Below are positions 10,948 through 20,639 of a DNA stretch of 64,000 bases, in pieces. The stretch covers positions 434,001 through 498,000 of the forward strand of contig NC_012994.1 of the NCBI RefSeq assembly GCF_000026365.1, given 5' to 3'. Below the pieces are notes generated by a model. It worked only from the letters and a program-made list of their open reading frames with translations, was not told the DNA's origin and ran no database searches. Numbering within the stretch: the stretch's first letter is position 1; every line of letters starts with the position of its first letter. Position numbers and translations under genes: made by a program. Origin of the DNA: Zygosaccharomyces rouxii. Lineage: Eukaryota; Ascomycota; Saccharomycetes; Saccharomycetales; Saccharomycetaceae.

Positions 10948-11099
10948 TTAAGTATTGACATTGACATTGATATCGGTATCGATAGATAGATAGATAGATT
11001 GATTGAAAAAATTTGAGTTGAAAGCTCATATTATCGGATCGATATGAGAAAAAAAAGTAATAATGTATACAGACAATTACAATATCAAGTAAAAGATTG

Positions 11100-12314
11100 A
11101 TGTCAATAGCACGCAAAGTCCTTCTGGGACGTCCTTCTAACAACTTGACAACTGGAATTGTAGGATTAGCTAATGTTGGTAAATCGACTTTTTTCCAAGC
11201 TGTAACTGATTCAAAATTAGGTAATCCTGCGAATTACCCATTTGCAACTATAAAACCTGAAGAAGCTAAAGTGCAAATCCCAAGTAATCGTCTTTCACAT
11301 TTAGCCAAGTTGTATCAAAGTGCAAAATGTGTACCTGCTACCTTGACAATGTACGATATCGCAGGTTTAATCAGAGGCGCATCAAGCGGTGAAGGATTGG
11401 GATCAGCATTTTTAAACGATATTAGACATGTCGATGGGATTTATCAAGTAGTTAGAGGCTTCGTTAAGGAAGAAATCACGCACATAGAAGGTTCTGTTGA
11501 CCCAGTGAGAGATTTATCAGTGGTACAAGACGAATTAATCCTTAAGGATGTGGAATTTTTAGAGGGTATTAGGGAAAAAATTGGTAGGAAGATGGGCAGA
11601 ACTGCTAAAACATCAATGGAATATCGAGACCTTTCCGTAGAATTAGAGTTAATGAACTCTCTTGAGGAACATCTTTATGAAGGTCGTAAAATTATCCACT
11701 TTAAAGACGATTGGACTCCACAAGAAGTTTCAATTCTTAACAGGCACAATTTTTTAACCGCCAAACCCTCTCTAGTTCTATTAAACGTCAGTGCCAAGGA
11801 TTATATCTTGGGTCAAAATCAGTTTGTCAAACCAGTAAAAGATTGGCTCAATGCTTACTCTCCTGGCGATGAATTAGTTTTGTTCAGTGCAGAATTCGAA
11901 TCAGCCTACAACGAATTGGGTAGCAATGCGCAAGATTTATTAAAACATGCTGAAACCACTTGGGGGTTATCTCAACGCCAATTGCCGAATAGTGCTCTTC
12001 CTCAAATTTTACTGAAGATGAGAGAACTGTTACATCTAATAAGTTTCTTTACGTGCGGACCGGCTGAATCTAGACAATGGACCATTAGAGAAGGTACAAC
12101 GGCACCTGAAGCCGCAGGTGTCATCCATACAGATTTGCAAAAGACCTTTATTAATGCGAGCGTAATCAAATATGAAGATCTCGCCCAATTGGAACCACCA
12201 TTGCAAGAATCTATCCTCAAATCACAAGCAAAGATTAAGCGTGCTGGTAAACAGTACGAAGTTGAAGACGGTGACGTTGTCTTATTCAAGGCTGCTGGAG
12301 GTAAGGCAAGATAG
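11100..12314 (+). CDS. YLF2: Mitochondrial OLA1/YchF-type P-loop GTPase Ylf2
   Basis: The 404-residue protein is the orthologue of Ylf2 (YHL014C), a mitochondrial relative of the Obg-family ATPase/GTPase YchF. The G1 motif is GLANVGKST near residue 24, the switch region reads FATIKPEEA, and G3 is DIAGLIRGA near residue 84. The C-terminal TGS domain contains LISFFTCGP and ends in VVLFKAAGGKAR. The N-terminal MSIARKVLLGRPSN is basic and suits mitochondrial import. A TTG immediately before the ATG extends the open frame by one codon; the ATG at 11100 is the start. Confidence 0.94.
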   Translation: MSIARKVLLGRPSNNLTTGIVGLANVGKSTFFQAVTDSKLGNPANYPFATIKPEEAKVQIPSNRLSHLAKLYQSAKCVPATLTMYDIAGLIRGASSGEGLGSAFLNDIRHVDGIYQVVRGFVKEEITHIEGSVDPVRDLSVVQDELILKDVEFLEGIREKIGRKMGRTAKTSMEYRDLSVELELMNSLEEHLYEGRKIIHFKDDWTPQEVSILNRHNFLTAKPSLVLLNVSAKDYILGQNQFVKPVKDWLNAYSPGDELVLFSAEFESAYNELGSNAQDLLKHAETTWGLSQRQLPNSALPQILLKMRELLHLISFFTCGPAESRQWTIREGTTAPEAAGVIHTDLQKTFINASVIKYEDLAQLEPPLQESILKSQAKIKRAGKQYEVEDGDVVLFKAAGGKAR

Positions 12315-12909
12315 AAGATAGTGACTTTAACTGTAAATAGATTGTATCGATTGATAGACTGTTTAAATCTCAGAGCGTTTGACAGATTCCTTCTCATTTT
12401 AATAAATCGAAGAGCTGGGTTTATTGCTATTTGTGTCTCCGGGACACTTTCTCATCACAAACAATCATTACCAACAAGTTTAAGAGGGTTGGATACCTCT
12501 CACTTCTACTGAAGTGGCTTACTTTCTTGTTCTTCTGTCAGAGTAGAGTGTAACAGAACAAGTAGAAGACAATCCGAAGCTCATCTTTTATAATAACCAG
12601 ACGAGGACGAATAGAAGACCATACAGAAGAAAGAAAAAAAAAAATGATGAAAAAAAAAAGTTTCAATTTGACGCATCCACATTCATTATAATTTACAATC
12701 TATCTAGGAATTATTTAGTTCGGATTGACAAGTTTTGCTTATCATTACGAAAAAATGCACTAAAACTAGGACTATTCTTGTGTTTTACCACTGATAGTAA
12801 GGCAGAAGGTATATAGGAAACTGCCATACCTAGAGTGGGCCAATCCTCCTATATATTTCCTCAATATCATTGCAAATCATAACGAATCCACAGCATTAAT
12901 TGAAGCAGC
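12315..12909. other. Convergent intergenic region between YLF2 and RPS20
   Basis: Both genes end here. A-rich runs near 12630-12660 and a T-rich stretch are the only structure noted. The small open frames lack features. Confidence 0.4.
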
Positions 12910-13269
12910 TTAGTTCTTAGCAACTTCAACTTCAACATCGACACCTGGTTCGATGGTGATTTGAGTGATCTTCTTAACCACGGAAATTGGAGCTTCCAAG
13001 TCGATGTATCTCTTGTGGATTCTCATTTCGTAGGTGTCCCAGGTCTTGGAACCTTCACCGTTTGGAGCCTTTCTGGTGCAGATCTTTAGAACCTTGGTTG
13101 GTAATCTGACAGGACCCTTCTTGGTCAATTTGTATTGTTCAGCATTTCTGACAATGTTAGCAGAAACGTTTTCCAATTGCTTAACCTTGGTGGAGGTCAA
13201 AGTGATTCTGATCTTGATGATTTGAGGTTGTTCTTGTTCTTGGACCTTACCCTTTTCGAATTCAGACAT
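12910..13269 (-). CDS. RPS20: 40S ribosomal protein S20 (uS10)
   Basis: The 119-residue product is uS10, a small-subunit head protein. The core [18 protein letters not shown] and the [19 protein letters not shown] segment are family signatures. Codon use is strongly biased toward the codons favoured in highly expressed yeast genes. There is no intron, as in S. cerevisiae RPS20 (YHL015W). The upstream region carries Rap1- and Fhl1-type sites. Confidence 0.98.
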   Translation of the reverse strand: MSEFEKGKVQEQEQPQIIKIRITLTSTKVKQLENVSANIVRNAEQYKLTKKGPVRLPTKVLKICTRKAPNGEGSKTWDTYEMRIHKRYIDLEAPISVVKKITQITIEPGVDVEVEVAKN

Positions 13270-13435
13270 TTTAAAAATATATACCTTTTGTTATTTTTTA
13301 GACGTTAACCTTGTCCTATTAACCTTGAAACTAAACTAGTCTGAGCCTAAGATTGAAGGTATTGTTATGTACATGCAGAGATGAGCTTGATGATTATTGG
13401 TATTTTTTGTCAGTATTGAAAAAATGACATCGAAT

Positions 13436-13565
13436 TGCGTCTGCGTCGACCGGTCCCTTCGCGTTGTCTCCGGAGCTCTTGAAAAAATTACTGAATAACC
13501 TTTCCAATTTTTTATTCTCTAAAATGTATGGATGTTTATGTAGATGTACGGAGGTCAAGAAGTAG
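13436..13565 (-). promoter_or_regulatory. RPS20 upstream activating sites (tandem Rap1-like, Fhl1-like)
   Basis: Read on the minus strand, two Rap1-like elements occur 20 bases apart. AATGTATGGATGT at 13533-13545 has one mismatch to the inverted Rap1 consensus, and GATGTACGGAGGT at 13553-13565 has two. A tandem GACGCA repeat (the Fhl1 core) lies at 13436-13447, closer to the gene. Paired Rap1 sites about 250 bases upstream with a downstream Fhl1 element is the usual ribosomal-protein promoter layout in these yeasts. Binding is inferred. Confidence 0.7.
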
Positions 13566-13851
13566 TCATATGTGAGTTTCCCCGACGGAGATCCGACGGT
13601 AATAGAAGAATTGGTATTAAGGATAAAACACATCAGAACTACCTCCAATGGTGAAATGGTTGAAAGAACTAATAGGATAACACAAATTTGAGAGCATGGC
13701 CTGGTCGCAATTGAGGTCTGATTAGAGTTTCTTCAATAATATAAAAGGAAGCAGTATTTCCGTAGTTTACAAGTATCCTTTGGTTTTCGACTGCACAGGA
13801 TCCAATCAAACCAAAGTACAATTTACCCATCCCCTTCTGTCAATAACAACC

Positions 13852-15156
13852 ATGACTGTTCCCAAGCCTGCAGAATTCTTCAAGACTATACGGTCTGTTC
13901 GTGATACTACAGGACCAGTTTACCAATTGATCAAGAATCAAGGTGAAGGTAATTACTACAAGCTCGATGAATCCAAGATGGACCAAGTTACCGAATACCT
14001 ATGCAAGATCATTGCACGCGATTATGGTGATAATTACAATTCCATCCCACCTCATGGCAGATGGCAGCACTTGAATGCTGGTGGTCATTTGAGAGTTGAA
14101 CAGTTGATTGACCAGTGGCGTGCCGCCAAAACAGATGAGGTCGAGATTTCTAGAAGACTTATAGATTTGCTTGTCGTTAGTGTGCTTGTGGACGCCGGTG
14201 CAGGTAACCTATGGAAATATATTGTAGGTGAATCAGAGAGTTACTCGAGATCTGAAGGTTTGGCAGTGGCGTCTTATTACCTCTTTGTGGATGGCGAATT
14301 TTCCAGTGATTCGAATACAAAATTCCAGGTCAATGGCCAAAAGCTCAAAGATTTTACCATGGATCAATTCGTTAAAGGGTTTCAGGTCTCGGATGCGAAC
14401 CCATTGAATGGTGCAGAAGGTAGATTACAATTAATTCAAAAATTGGGTGATTCACTTCTAACACATCCAGAAATCTTTGGTTCTGATGCCAGACCCGGTG
14501 GTATAGTCGATTTCTTAAAAAAAGAAGCCTCCACCGGTAATTGTATCGATTTGAATGACATATGGAACGCTCTCATGGACGGATTTGTCACTATTTGGCC
14601 TCAGGGTAGGGCGACAATTCAAGGTCAACCCTTGGGTGACTCTTGGAGTTTGGATACCAAGTCAAAGACCGAAAAAAAATGGGATGATGAATTTTTAGAT
14701 AGCCTTGTGACCTTCCATAAACTTACCCAATGGCTATGTTACTCTCTTTTAGTTCCACTGGAGAAATTCGGCCACAAGTTTCAAGTATCAAACAAAGAAT
14801 TGCAAACGGGATTGCCTGAATACAGAAACGGTGGACTATTTTACGATTTTGGTGTCATTGCACTGAAACCAGAACATTTGAAAAGAGGGTTGGCTCTATC
14901 TGACAAACTTGGTGTTAAAGAACCAATTCCAACGTTTACCGCGGAAGACGGCGCTATAGTTGAATGGAGATGCCTGACTATTGGTCTCTTAGATGAACTA
15001 CATGCATTGGTTAACAAACGCTTAAACACCAATCTAGCTCTACCCCAGGTGATTGAAGCAGGGTCTTGGAAAGCAGGTAGAGAAATAGCCGCTGAGAAGA
15101 GACCCTTAACGAAGGGGCCTCCTATCGAATTACAAAGTGACGGTACAGTCTTTTAA
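13852..15156 (+). CDS. URC4: DUF1688 protein, uracil catabolism protein Urc4
   Basis: The 434-residue product is a DUF1688 family member. In Lachancea kluyveri this family is Urc4, needed for growth on uracil as sole nitrogen source through the URC pathway, but its reaction is not settled. Family-typical segments include RSVRDTTGPVYQLI, PPHGRWQHLNAGG, LLVVSVLVDAGAG and FGSDARPGGIVD. A longer frame starts at a TTG at 13780. The ATG at 13852 sits in a good context (aacaaccATG) and begins at the conserved N terminus. S. cerevisiae has no such gene; at this place it has DUR3. Two GATAA motifs upstream (near 13621 and 13674) could mediate nitrogen control. Confidence 0.9.
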   Translation: MTVPKPAEFFKTIRSVRDTTGPVYQLIKNQGEGNYYKLDESKMDQVTEYLCKIIARDYGDNYNSIPPHGRWQHLNAGGHLRVEQLIDQWRAAKTDEVEISRRLIDLLVVSVLVDAGAGNLWKYIVGESESYSRSEGLAVASYYLFVDGEFSSDSNTKFQVNGQKLKDFTMDQFVKGFQVSDANPLNGAEGRLQLIQKLGDSLLTHPEIFGSDARPGGIVDFLKKEASTGNCIDLNDIWNALMDGFVTIWPQGRATIQGQPLGDSWSLDTKSKTEKKWDDEFLDSLVTFHKLTQWLCYSLLVPLEKFGHKFQVSNKELQTGLPEYRNGGLFYDFGVIALKPEHLKRGLALSDKLGVKEPIPTFTAEDGAIVEWRCLTIGLLDELHALVNKRLNTNLALPQVIEAGSWKAGREIAAEKRPLTKGPPIELQSDGTVF

Positions 15157-15378
15157 ATGAATTAGAAATATGAGTATGGTGTGTATCTGCTTTATATCTT
15201 CTCAATAGCGTATAGTGTACTAGCGTTATCGCAATACGTCAATTTAGTTCAATTACATACAAATACGTGATGATGACTTTTGATAACAGAGGTTAGAGTG
15301 AAAAAGAAAAAAAAAAAAAAAAGAAAAAAAAAAGATTAATATTGTTCTACAATCTTTACGGTTTGATTTCTATTCATT

Positions 15379-16941
15379 TTACGCAGATTTGGGAGGATTT
15401 ATGTTCCCATCTTTGTTGTGGGTATCGTCATCGTGATGTACTTCTTCATGTTGTGGTTGATGTTCTTCTTCATCTGTGAAGTTAATATCTTCGTCTCTAA
15501 TAGTGTCATCGAATTCGTTATCCAATTCACCCATCGACTGTAAATCGTCCAAATCGAAATCCGCTACATTTTCTGGATCTGTAGGCAATTGCTGGGAACA
15601 AGCCAACATATAGGAGGTATCTGTTGGTCTCCAAATGAACGCAAATATGACAAAGACACCAAAATAAACCAAAGTTGGCCAAAAATCGGTGAAGAAAAAT
15701 CTTGTTCTCCAATGTTGTTCAATCATTTCGATAGTGTTCATTCCCAAGAAGACAAATGACGATATTACGAGTCCAGCTAAGATGATCAGCAAAGAGGCGT
15801 AGATGATGGTCATCAGTTTCTTGTACATTCCCAATTTAACCACTTGTCTTTGATCTCTCAAATAACGAACAGTATTGGTCATAGATTTCAAAATCATGAA
15901 ATAGAAGGCAAACATCGTGATTGAAACTGGGACCAATGTGATTAAAATCATCAAAGATGTAGATTCAGGATCTTCCAAATAACTTTGAATCAAGAATGCC
16001 ACCGACAATGCAAAGTTTAAAACGGCAAACAATTGACAACGTCTCATCAAAGTCTTGTTCAACTTGGGGTAAACAATACCATAACCAAGCGCAATCAATA
16101 AAAGAAGGAAGAATGAAAAGGTAACCTTAGCAGCGGTTAAGATGGAAAGGAAAACCATATAAACTTTGATACCCGCAGTATCACCCTTCTCATTTTGAAT
16201 ATTATAATAAGCCCACACGAAGATGGCTTCAGCAGTTAAAAACACAAAGAATGCCAACAAGTATTTTTGTAGAGGTAAAAGTTCGTGTTTATGTCTCCAG
16301 AAGGCAAAGGAGTACAATGCCATGGCAACCACATAACCGATGGCCAATAAACCATACAAAGGCAATTTGTTAATTTCAGAGGCTGCTAAATGACCATATG
16401 CATTTCTGAAATTGACCACAGCCTGATACTTTGTAGAATCAGATTTACTAAATCCAAGAACACAGTAATAACCGGTCTTAGTCACTGGGTATTTTTTATC
16501 GTGTAAGCCTGCTGCGTTTTGAGAAAATGACATAACTTTGTTGGCCAACGTTTTATTAGCTCCAGTATAAGGGTCGTATGCCACGTCTTGCACAATGAAT
16601 TGGTCCTTCTTATCTTCTTTACAGTAGCCTTTACTAATAGCATAATCGTCACAGATATAGTGGTGAACACCTTCGCTAACCTCTACACCCAAATGCTCAT
16701 AATCTTGAAAATCGAAGATAGCTACCACGACACCAGGATCTCCATTAGTCAATTTCTTCATGTTGAAAGATATGAACGGATCTGTCTTACCACCGTGGTC
16801 TTGCTTCGAATACATACCAGAGCATACCTGGATATCGTCCTGATCCATTGTCATCTTATTGGCCACACATAAGTTTAATAGGAATCCAAAAGTGAGTAAA
16901 ATCTTGGCAACACTCATCCTAAACCCTGCGAAATCTTTCAT
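15379..16941 (-). CDS. PTM1: Seven-transmembrane Golgi/secretory protein of the Ptm1 family
   Basis: This is the single orthologue of the duplicated pair PTM1 (YKL039W) and YHL017W, members of the lung-seven-transmembrane/GOST family. It has a signal peptide ([17 protein letters not shown]), a lumenal N-terminal domain with paired cysteines (about residues 22-200), seven hydrophobic segments from about 207 to 445, and an acidic cytosolic tail rich in D, E and H. The open frame reaches a TTG at 17001; the ATG at 16941 gives 520 residues, matching Ptm1 (523), and a second in-frame ATG at 16917 would start closer to the signal peptide. The molecular role is unknown; the family is found in early Golgi-derived vesicles. 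Confidence 0.93.
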   Translation of the reverse strand: MKDFAGFRMSVAKILLTFGFLLNLCVANKMTMDQDDIQVCSGMYSKQDHGGKTDPFISFNMKKLTNGDPGVVVAIFDFQDYEHLGVEVSEGVHHYICDDYAISKGYCKEDKKDQFIVQDVAYDPYTGANKTLANKVMSFSQNAAGLHDKKYPVTKTGYYCVLGFSKSDSTKYQAVVNFRNAYGHLAASEINKLPLYGLLAIGYVVAMALYSFAFWRHKHELLPLQKYLLAFFVFLTAEAIFVWAYYNIQNEKGDTAGIKVYMVFLSILTAAKVTFSFFLLLLIALGYGIVYPKLNKTLMRRCQLFAVLNFALSVAFLIQSYLEDPESTSLMILITLVPVSITMFAFYFMILKSMTNTVRYLRDQRQVVKLGMYKKLMTIIYASLLIILAGLVISSFVFLGMNTIEMIEQHWRTRFFFTDFWPTLVYFGVFVIFAFIWRPTDTSYMLACSQQLPTDPENVADFDLDDLQSMGELDNEFDDTIRDEDINFTDEEEHQPQHEEVHHDDDTHNKDGNINPPKSA

Positions 16942-17607
16942 TTTTCTTTGATTATTGGTGAATTCCAAAAGGCAACCTCTATAGAGCGAAAATATCTCCA
17001 AACAATTCCACTAAATACCCTCAATAAAGGCTCCCAAGGGTTTCTTTTTAGACTTTTGTTTTACAATTGGCTGTTGTTGTTTAAATGCTTCAAGGTTCTG
17101 CAGATTTTGGGCTCCTTTTAATTTTAATCGGTGATAAATTCCATAACATTACCCGGATATATAGAATTTTAATAATAGAGCGACATAAAATGTAATGGTG
17201 CGTCAATTAGGCGCCCAATATTTTCCAACAGACCTCGAAATTAGTCTTAAAAATATTCTGCTGATTTTGATAGTGATATTGCTAATATTTATGTTTTTAG
17301 CGGTGAAAAATGGGGTTTTTCTTACAAAAACGAAAAATGCTACAAAGATTAATGCCTTTAAAGACCATTAGAATACTCTCCAGCCTTTTAATAACATTAA
17401 TGGGCTATTAATCTGGACAATATAGGTATATTTCCTCGATATTCGGACTTTATGTTATCACGTGACTAGAATATTTCGCCGAATTTCTTAATGCCCTGCT
17501 ATTTAACATTATATAATAAGGAATAACTTGTATACGAACAAGAACTCATCGCAGTCTTAGTAGATTGTTGTATTACCACTTCAGATTAGTCAAGAACAAT
17601 AGCTAAG
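16942..17607. promoter_or_regulatory. Divergent promoter region between PTM1 and NFU1
   Basis: The 666 bases are AT-rich. A perfect Cbf1-type site, ATCACGTG, lies at 17458-17465, about 145 bases upstream of NFU1. Cbf1 also marks centromeres, but no TTCCGAA-type CDEIII or AT-rich CDEII lies at the right distance, so I read it as a promoter element. Confidence 0.55.
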
Positions 17608-18372
17608 ATGTTTAGATTTGCTGGATTTAATGTATCAAAGTGTTTGAGGCCCAATATGGTTTCTATGCCTCGTAGGTTCATCGCCATCAAGACGATGACT
17701 ACCCCCAATGAAAATGCACTAAAATTTATTTCTACCGATGGTGAAATGCTACAGGACAAGGGCAGTAGTAGTTTAGAAATTAAGAACTCGGATGAATCCT
17801 TGATTGAACATTCCAACTTAGCACAGCGTATTTTTCTGCAATGTCCCGGAGTTGAATCACTAATGATTGGTGATGATTTCCTGACTGTTAACAAAGATAG
17901 TATGGTTCATTGGAATCAAATTAAGCCGGGTGTCATCGAACTGCTAACAAGCCAGCTAGCTTCAGGTGAAGATGTTGTATCTGATGAATTCCATACCATA
18001 AGGGATTCTGACGCTGGATACGAAGTTACGGCACCAAAATTTGAACTGTCTGAAGAGGACGAAGAAGTCAGCGATATGATTGATGAATTAATACAAACAA
18101 GAATCAGACCTGCCATCCAAGATGACGGTGGTGATATTCAATACCGTGCATACGATCCAAAGACGGGTACAGTGTATTTGAAACTACAGGGTGCATGCAA
18201 GTCCTGTTCATCTAGTGAAGATACTTTGAAAGCTGGTATCGAAGGTATGCTGAAGCATTATGTGGATGAAGTAACGAATGTGGTACAAATGTTGGATCCA
18301 GAGGAGGAAATTGCATTAAGGGAGTTTGACAAGATGGAACAAAGAATACAACAGAAAAATGCTGAGCAGTAA
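17608..18372 (+). CDS. NFU1: Mitochondrial iron-sulfur scaffold/transfer protein Nfu1
   Basis: The 254-residue orthologue of Nfu1 (YKL040C) delivers [4Fe-4S] clusters to mitochondrial enzymes such as lipoyl synthase and aconitase. The first ~30 residues (MFRFAGFNVSKCLRPN, then RRF) form an arginine-containing mitochondrial presequence. The Nfu N-terminal domain spans about 34-120, an acidic linker follows, and the NifU-like C-terminal domain contains the cluster-binding CKSC (Cys197 and Cys200). Length matches S. cerevisiae (256). Confidence 0.96.
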   Translation: MFRFAGFNVSKCLRPNMVSMPRRFIAIKTMTTPNENALKFISTDGEMLQDKGSSSLEIKNSDESLIEHSNLAQRIFLQCPGVESLMIGDDFLTVNKDSMVHWNQIKPGVIELLTSQLASGEDVVSDEFHTIRDSDAGYEVTAPKFELSEEDEEVSDMIDELIQTRIRPAIQDDGGDIQYRAYDPKTGTVYLKLQGACKSCSSSEDTLKAGIEGMLKHYVDEVTNVVQMLDPEEEIALREFDKMEQRIQQKNAEQ

Positions 18373-18407
18373 TTAAACTCGATTGTATTTTCCCACCTTG
18401 CTATTAT

Positions 18408-18737
18408 TTATTCTTCCTGTTTATACGTTTCTATATATTGTTCAAACCTTTTAGCCAGTTTAAGGTCAATGTCACTCACTTTCTCCTCCAACTCATGGGT
18501 ACATAATTGTAGCTTCACATAATTGTAGTTGGTAGTTATAGTTGGATGATGTCCCCACAGGTGTGATCTCATCGAAACGTGCGTTAAGAATGCCCATGTA
18601 GTTTCATAATCCTTAAATTGAACCTCCCTTACCAATTGGTTTTGCAGGACCTTCCAACGAGGCAGCAAGACCAATTTCTCAACCAAATTAGCACCTTCGA
18701 CAACTATTGGGGCAGTTCTTACGATCTTGTTATACAT
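18408..18737 (-). CDS. MCO14: Pterin-4a-carbinolamine dehydratase-like protein (YHL018W/MCO14 family)
   Basis: The 109-residue product has the fold signature of pterin-4a-carbinolamine dehydratase: GHHPTI followed by Y-N-Y-V and CTHE, then a downstream Asp (SDIDLKLAKRF). It is the likely orthologue of YHL018W, a mitochondrial protein of unknown role that is said to retain dehydratase-like features. The first residues (MYNKIVRTAPIV) could be a weak mitochondrial signal. It ends 36 bases from the end of NFU1, convergently, and diverges from APM2. Confidence 0.88.
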   Translation of the reverse strand: MYNKIVRTAPIVVEGANLVEKLVLLPRWKVLQNQLVREVQFKDYETTWAFLTHVSMRSHLWGHHPTITTNYNYVKLQLCTHELEEKVSDIDLKLAKRFEQYIETYKQEE

Positions 18738-18909
18738 CTTGAGATTACAGTAGTCTTGGGTTTATCAAAGGGACGGCGTAGAGGTTGGTTGTACTGATAT
18801 ACTGATCGGGTCTCGGTGGAACAATTAGCTACTGAACTTTATCACAACTACAAATAAACAAAAATAACCAGTAAGGTTTCAAATATAGGGTAAAAATTCC
18901 TCGACCTCC

Positions 18910-20559
18910 ATGTCTTCATGTCTTTACATCTTAGATGAAAATTTGGAACCATTAATATCAAAGAATATCAAGTCTATACCGAATCTGAACACTTTAGTGG
19001 AAGTGTTCCAAGAAGTTTACAGTTCTAATGCTCCTCCCATTGTGTTTAATCGCAATTGGTATTTCATCCATACGAAAAGGGATTCTCTAATATTCCTCTC
19101 AGCAATACATGGTACTGATGATAGTGCCAATGCCATGATGATTACGGTTTATATGGATCAATTCTATCTCTTGTTGAAGAAATATTTGGGTGTTGCTCAA
19201 TTGGATAGGAACCTGGTCTTAGACAACGTTCTCTTGGTACTGGAATTGCTTGAAGAGAGTTCAGAATTTGGTGTTCCTCAAATGACAGAACCAAGTGTTA
19301 TGAAAGATTACATCCGTATCAAAGTCAACAAATCAGAAACGCCAATTGAAAATTCAGATCGTGATGACGATGATAAAGAGGGTGATACCACAGATTCTGA
19401 CGACGATACAGTGCAACAGGGGTTGGAAAGGGAGGCCCAAGAAAAGAAGAAACCTAAACTACCCAAGAGCAAGTCACTATACGATTTTTTTCAAAAGACA
19501 AGTAAGACAGCATTTAGTAAGAAGGACAAAGATGGTATCCAGGAAGGGGAAGACTCGGAAGAGGAACCAGATCTCTACATCAATAGTTACCTCGTCAAGA
19601 CTACCACAATGCCCGTTTCATGGAGAGCTAAAGGTATTCATTATGGTAAGAACGAATTCTTCTTAGATGTAGTGGAGAAAGTTCAATATTTGGCAGATTT
19701 TAAAGAAAAGGTAGTTAGGAAAAATTTAATTCATGGTAAGATCTATTGTAAATCATATTTGTCTGGTATGCCCAAATTAAAAATTGCATTAAACAAATTA
19801 CTACAGCGAGATGCTCAATTTATGTCACATTCGAAATTCCACCAATGTGTTGCATTAGAAACGCTAAATGAAAAAGAACTTGAATTTATCCCACCTGATG
19901 GTGAATTCATTCTATGTGAATACGAATTAAAGAGACACGTTAACGATACCCCCATACTTAAGATCACGTCATTTGAAATAAAACCACAATTGAAGAAATT
20001 CAAATTGCGAATACTATTAACGATAGAGACTCATTTTAAAACCAGAAATTCGACCTCGATACTGAATGTCAAAATACCGTTGGCAAAACTGTTTGCCGAT
20101 TATAACATAGATTTAAGCAAACCTACCAGATTCAAAAGTGCTGCAGGCCAAGTACTGTTCAATTTAAGTGATGATTTCCTGCTCTGGGAAATTGGACAGA
20201 TGAGAGGTGGTCATGGTGAAACTCAATTTTCCATGGTAGCAGAATTCTCACTGTTCAACAAGGAGGAGTTCGAAAGAGAGCAAGAAGAGAGAAAACATTC
20301 AATGAATCCGCCACCGTTGAGGGAGGGTCCTAAATTAGAAGAGCTATATGCTCAGACTCATAGTCAAAAGGATCCCGAGGTACTAGTAAAATCCATCCAA
20401 TCTCAACTAGTAGGGATGGATTTCGAGATCCCATATACTACTTGCAGCGGATTAAAAGTGGAATACTTGAAAATTGAAGAAGAACAGTTACAATATCAAT
20501 CCTTCCCCTGGGTTCGATACAAAACTATCAGCGACGAAGAATACGCTTATCTGACATGA
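18910..20559 (+). CDS. APM2: AP-1-like clathrin adaptor medium chain Apm2
   Basis: The 549-residue product is the orthologue of Apm2 (YHL019C), an alternative mu subunit of AP-1 acting in trans-Golgi/endosome sorting. An N-terminal longin-like domain (about 1-125) is followed by an acidic and lysine-rich linker (about 135-220) and a C-terminal mu homology domain from PVSWRAKGIHYGKNEFFLDVVE onward. The C terminus FPWVRYKTISDEEYAYLT matches mu chains (WVRYxT). It is shorter than S. cerevisiae Apm2 (605), mainly in the linker. Confidence 0.93.
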   Translation: MSSCLYILDENLEPLISKNIKSIPNLNTLVEVFQEVYSSNAPPIVFNRNWYFIHTKRDSLIFLSAIHGTDDSANAMMITVYMDQFYLLLKKYLGVAQLDRNLVLDNVLLVLELLEESSEFGVPQMTEPSVMKDYIRIKVNKSETPIENSDRDDDDKEGDTTDSDDDTVQQGLEREAQEKKKPKLPKSKSLYDFFQKTSKTAFSKKDKDGIQEGEDSEEEPDLYINSYLVKTTTMPVSWRAKGIHYGKNEFFLDVVEKVQYLADFKEKVVRKNLIHGKIYCKSYLSGMPKLKIALNKLLQRDAQFMSHSKFHQCVALETLNEKELEFIPPDGEFILCEYELKRHVNDTPILKITSFEIKPQLKKFKLRILLTIETHFKTRNSTSILNVKIPLAKLFADYNIDLSKPTRFKSAAGQVLFNLSDDFLLWEIGQMRGGHGETQFSMVAEFSLFNKEEFEREQEERKHSMNPPPLREGPKLEELYAQTHSQKDPEVLVKSIQSQLVGMDFEIPYTTCSGLKVEYLKIEEEQLQYQSFPWVRYKTISDEEYAYLT

Positions 20560-20639
20560 CTTAAAATAAATATATAAACAAATAGACAAGAAAAAAAAAA
20601 TAATAAAGAAGAATGTTGCATAAGAATATTTCATTATTT

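Noticed and set aside
17458..17465. Possible centromere CDEI (ATCACGTG)
   Set aside because: No TTCCGAA-type CDEIII and no ~80-150 base near-pure AT stretch lie at the right distance on either side. It fits a Cbf1 promoter site for NFU1.
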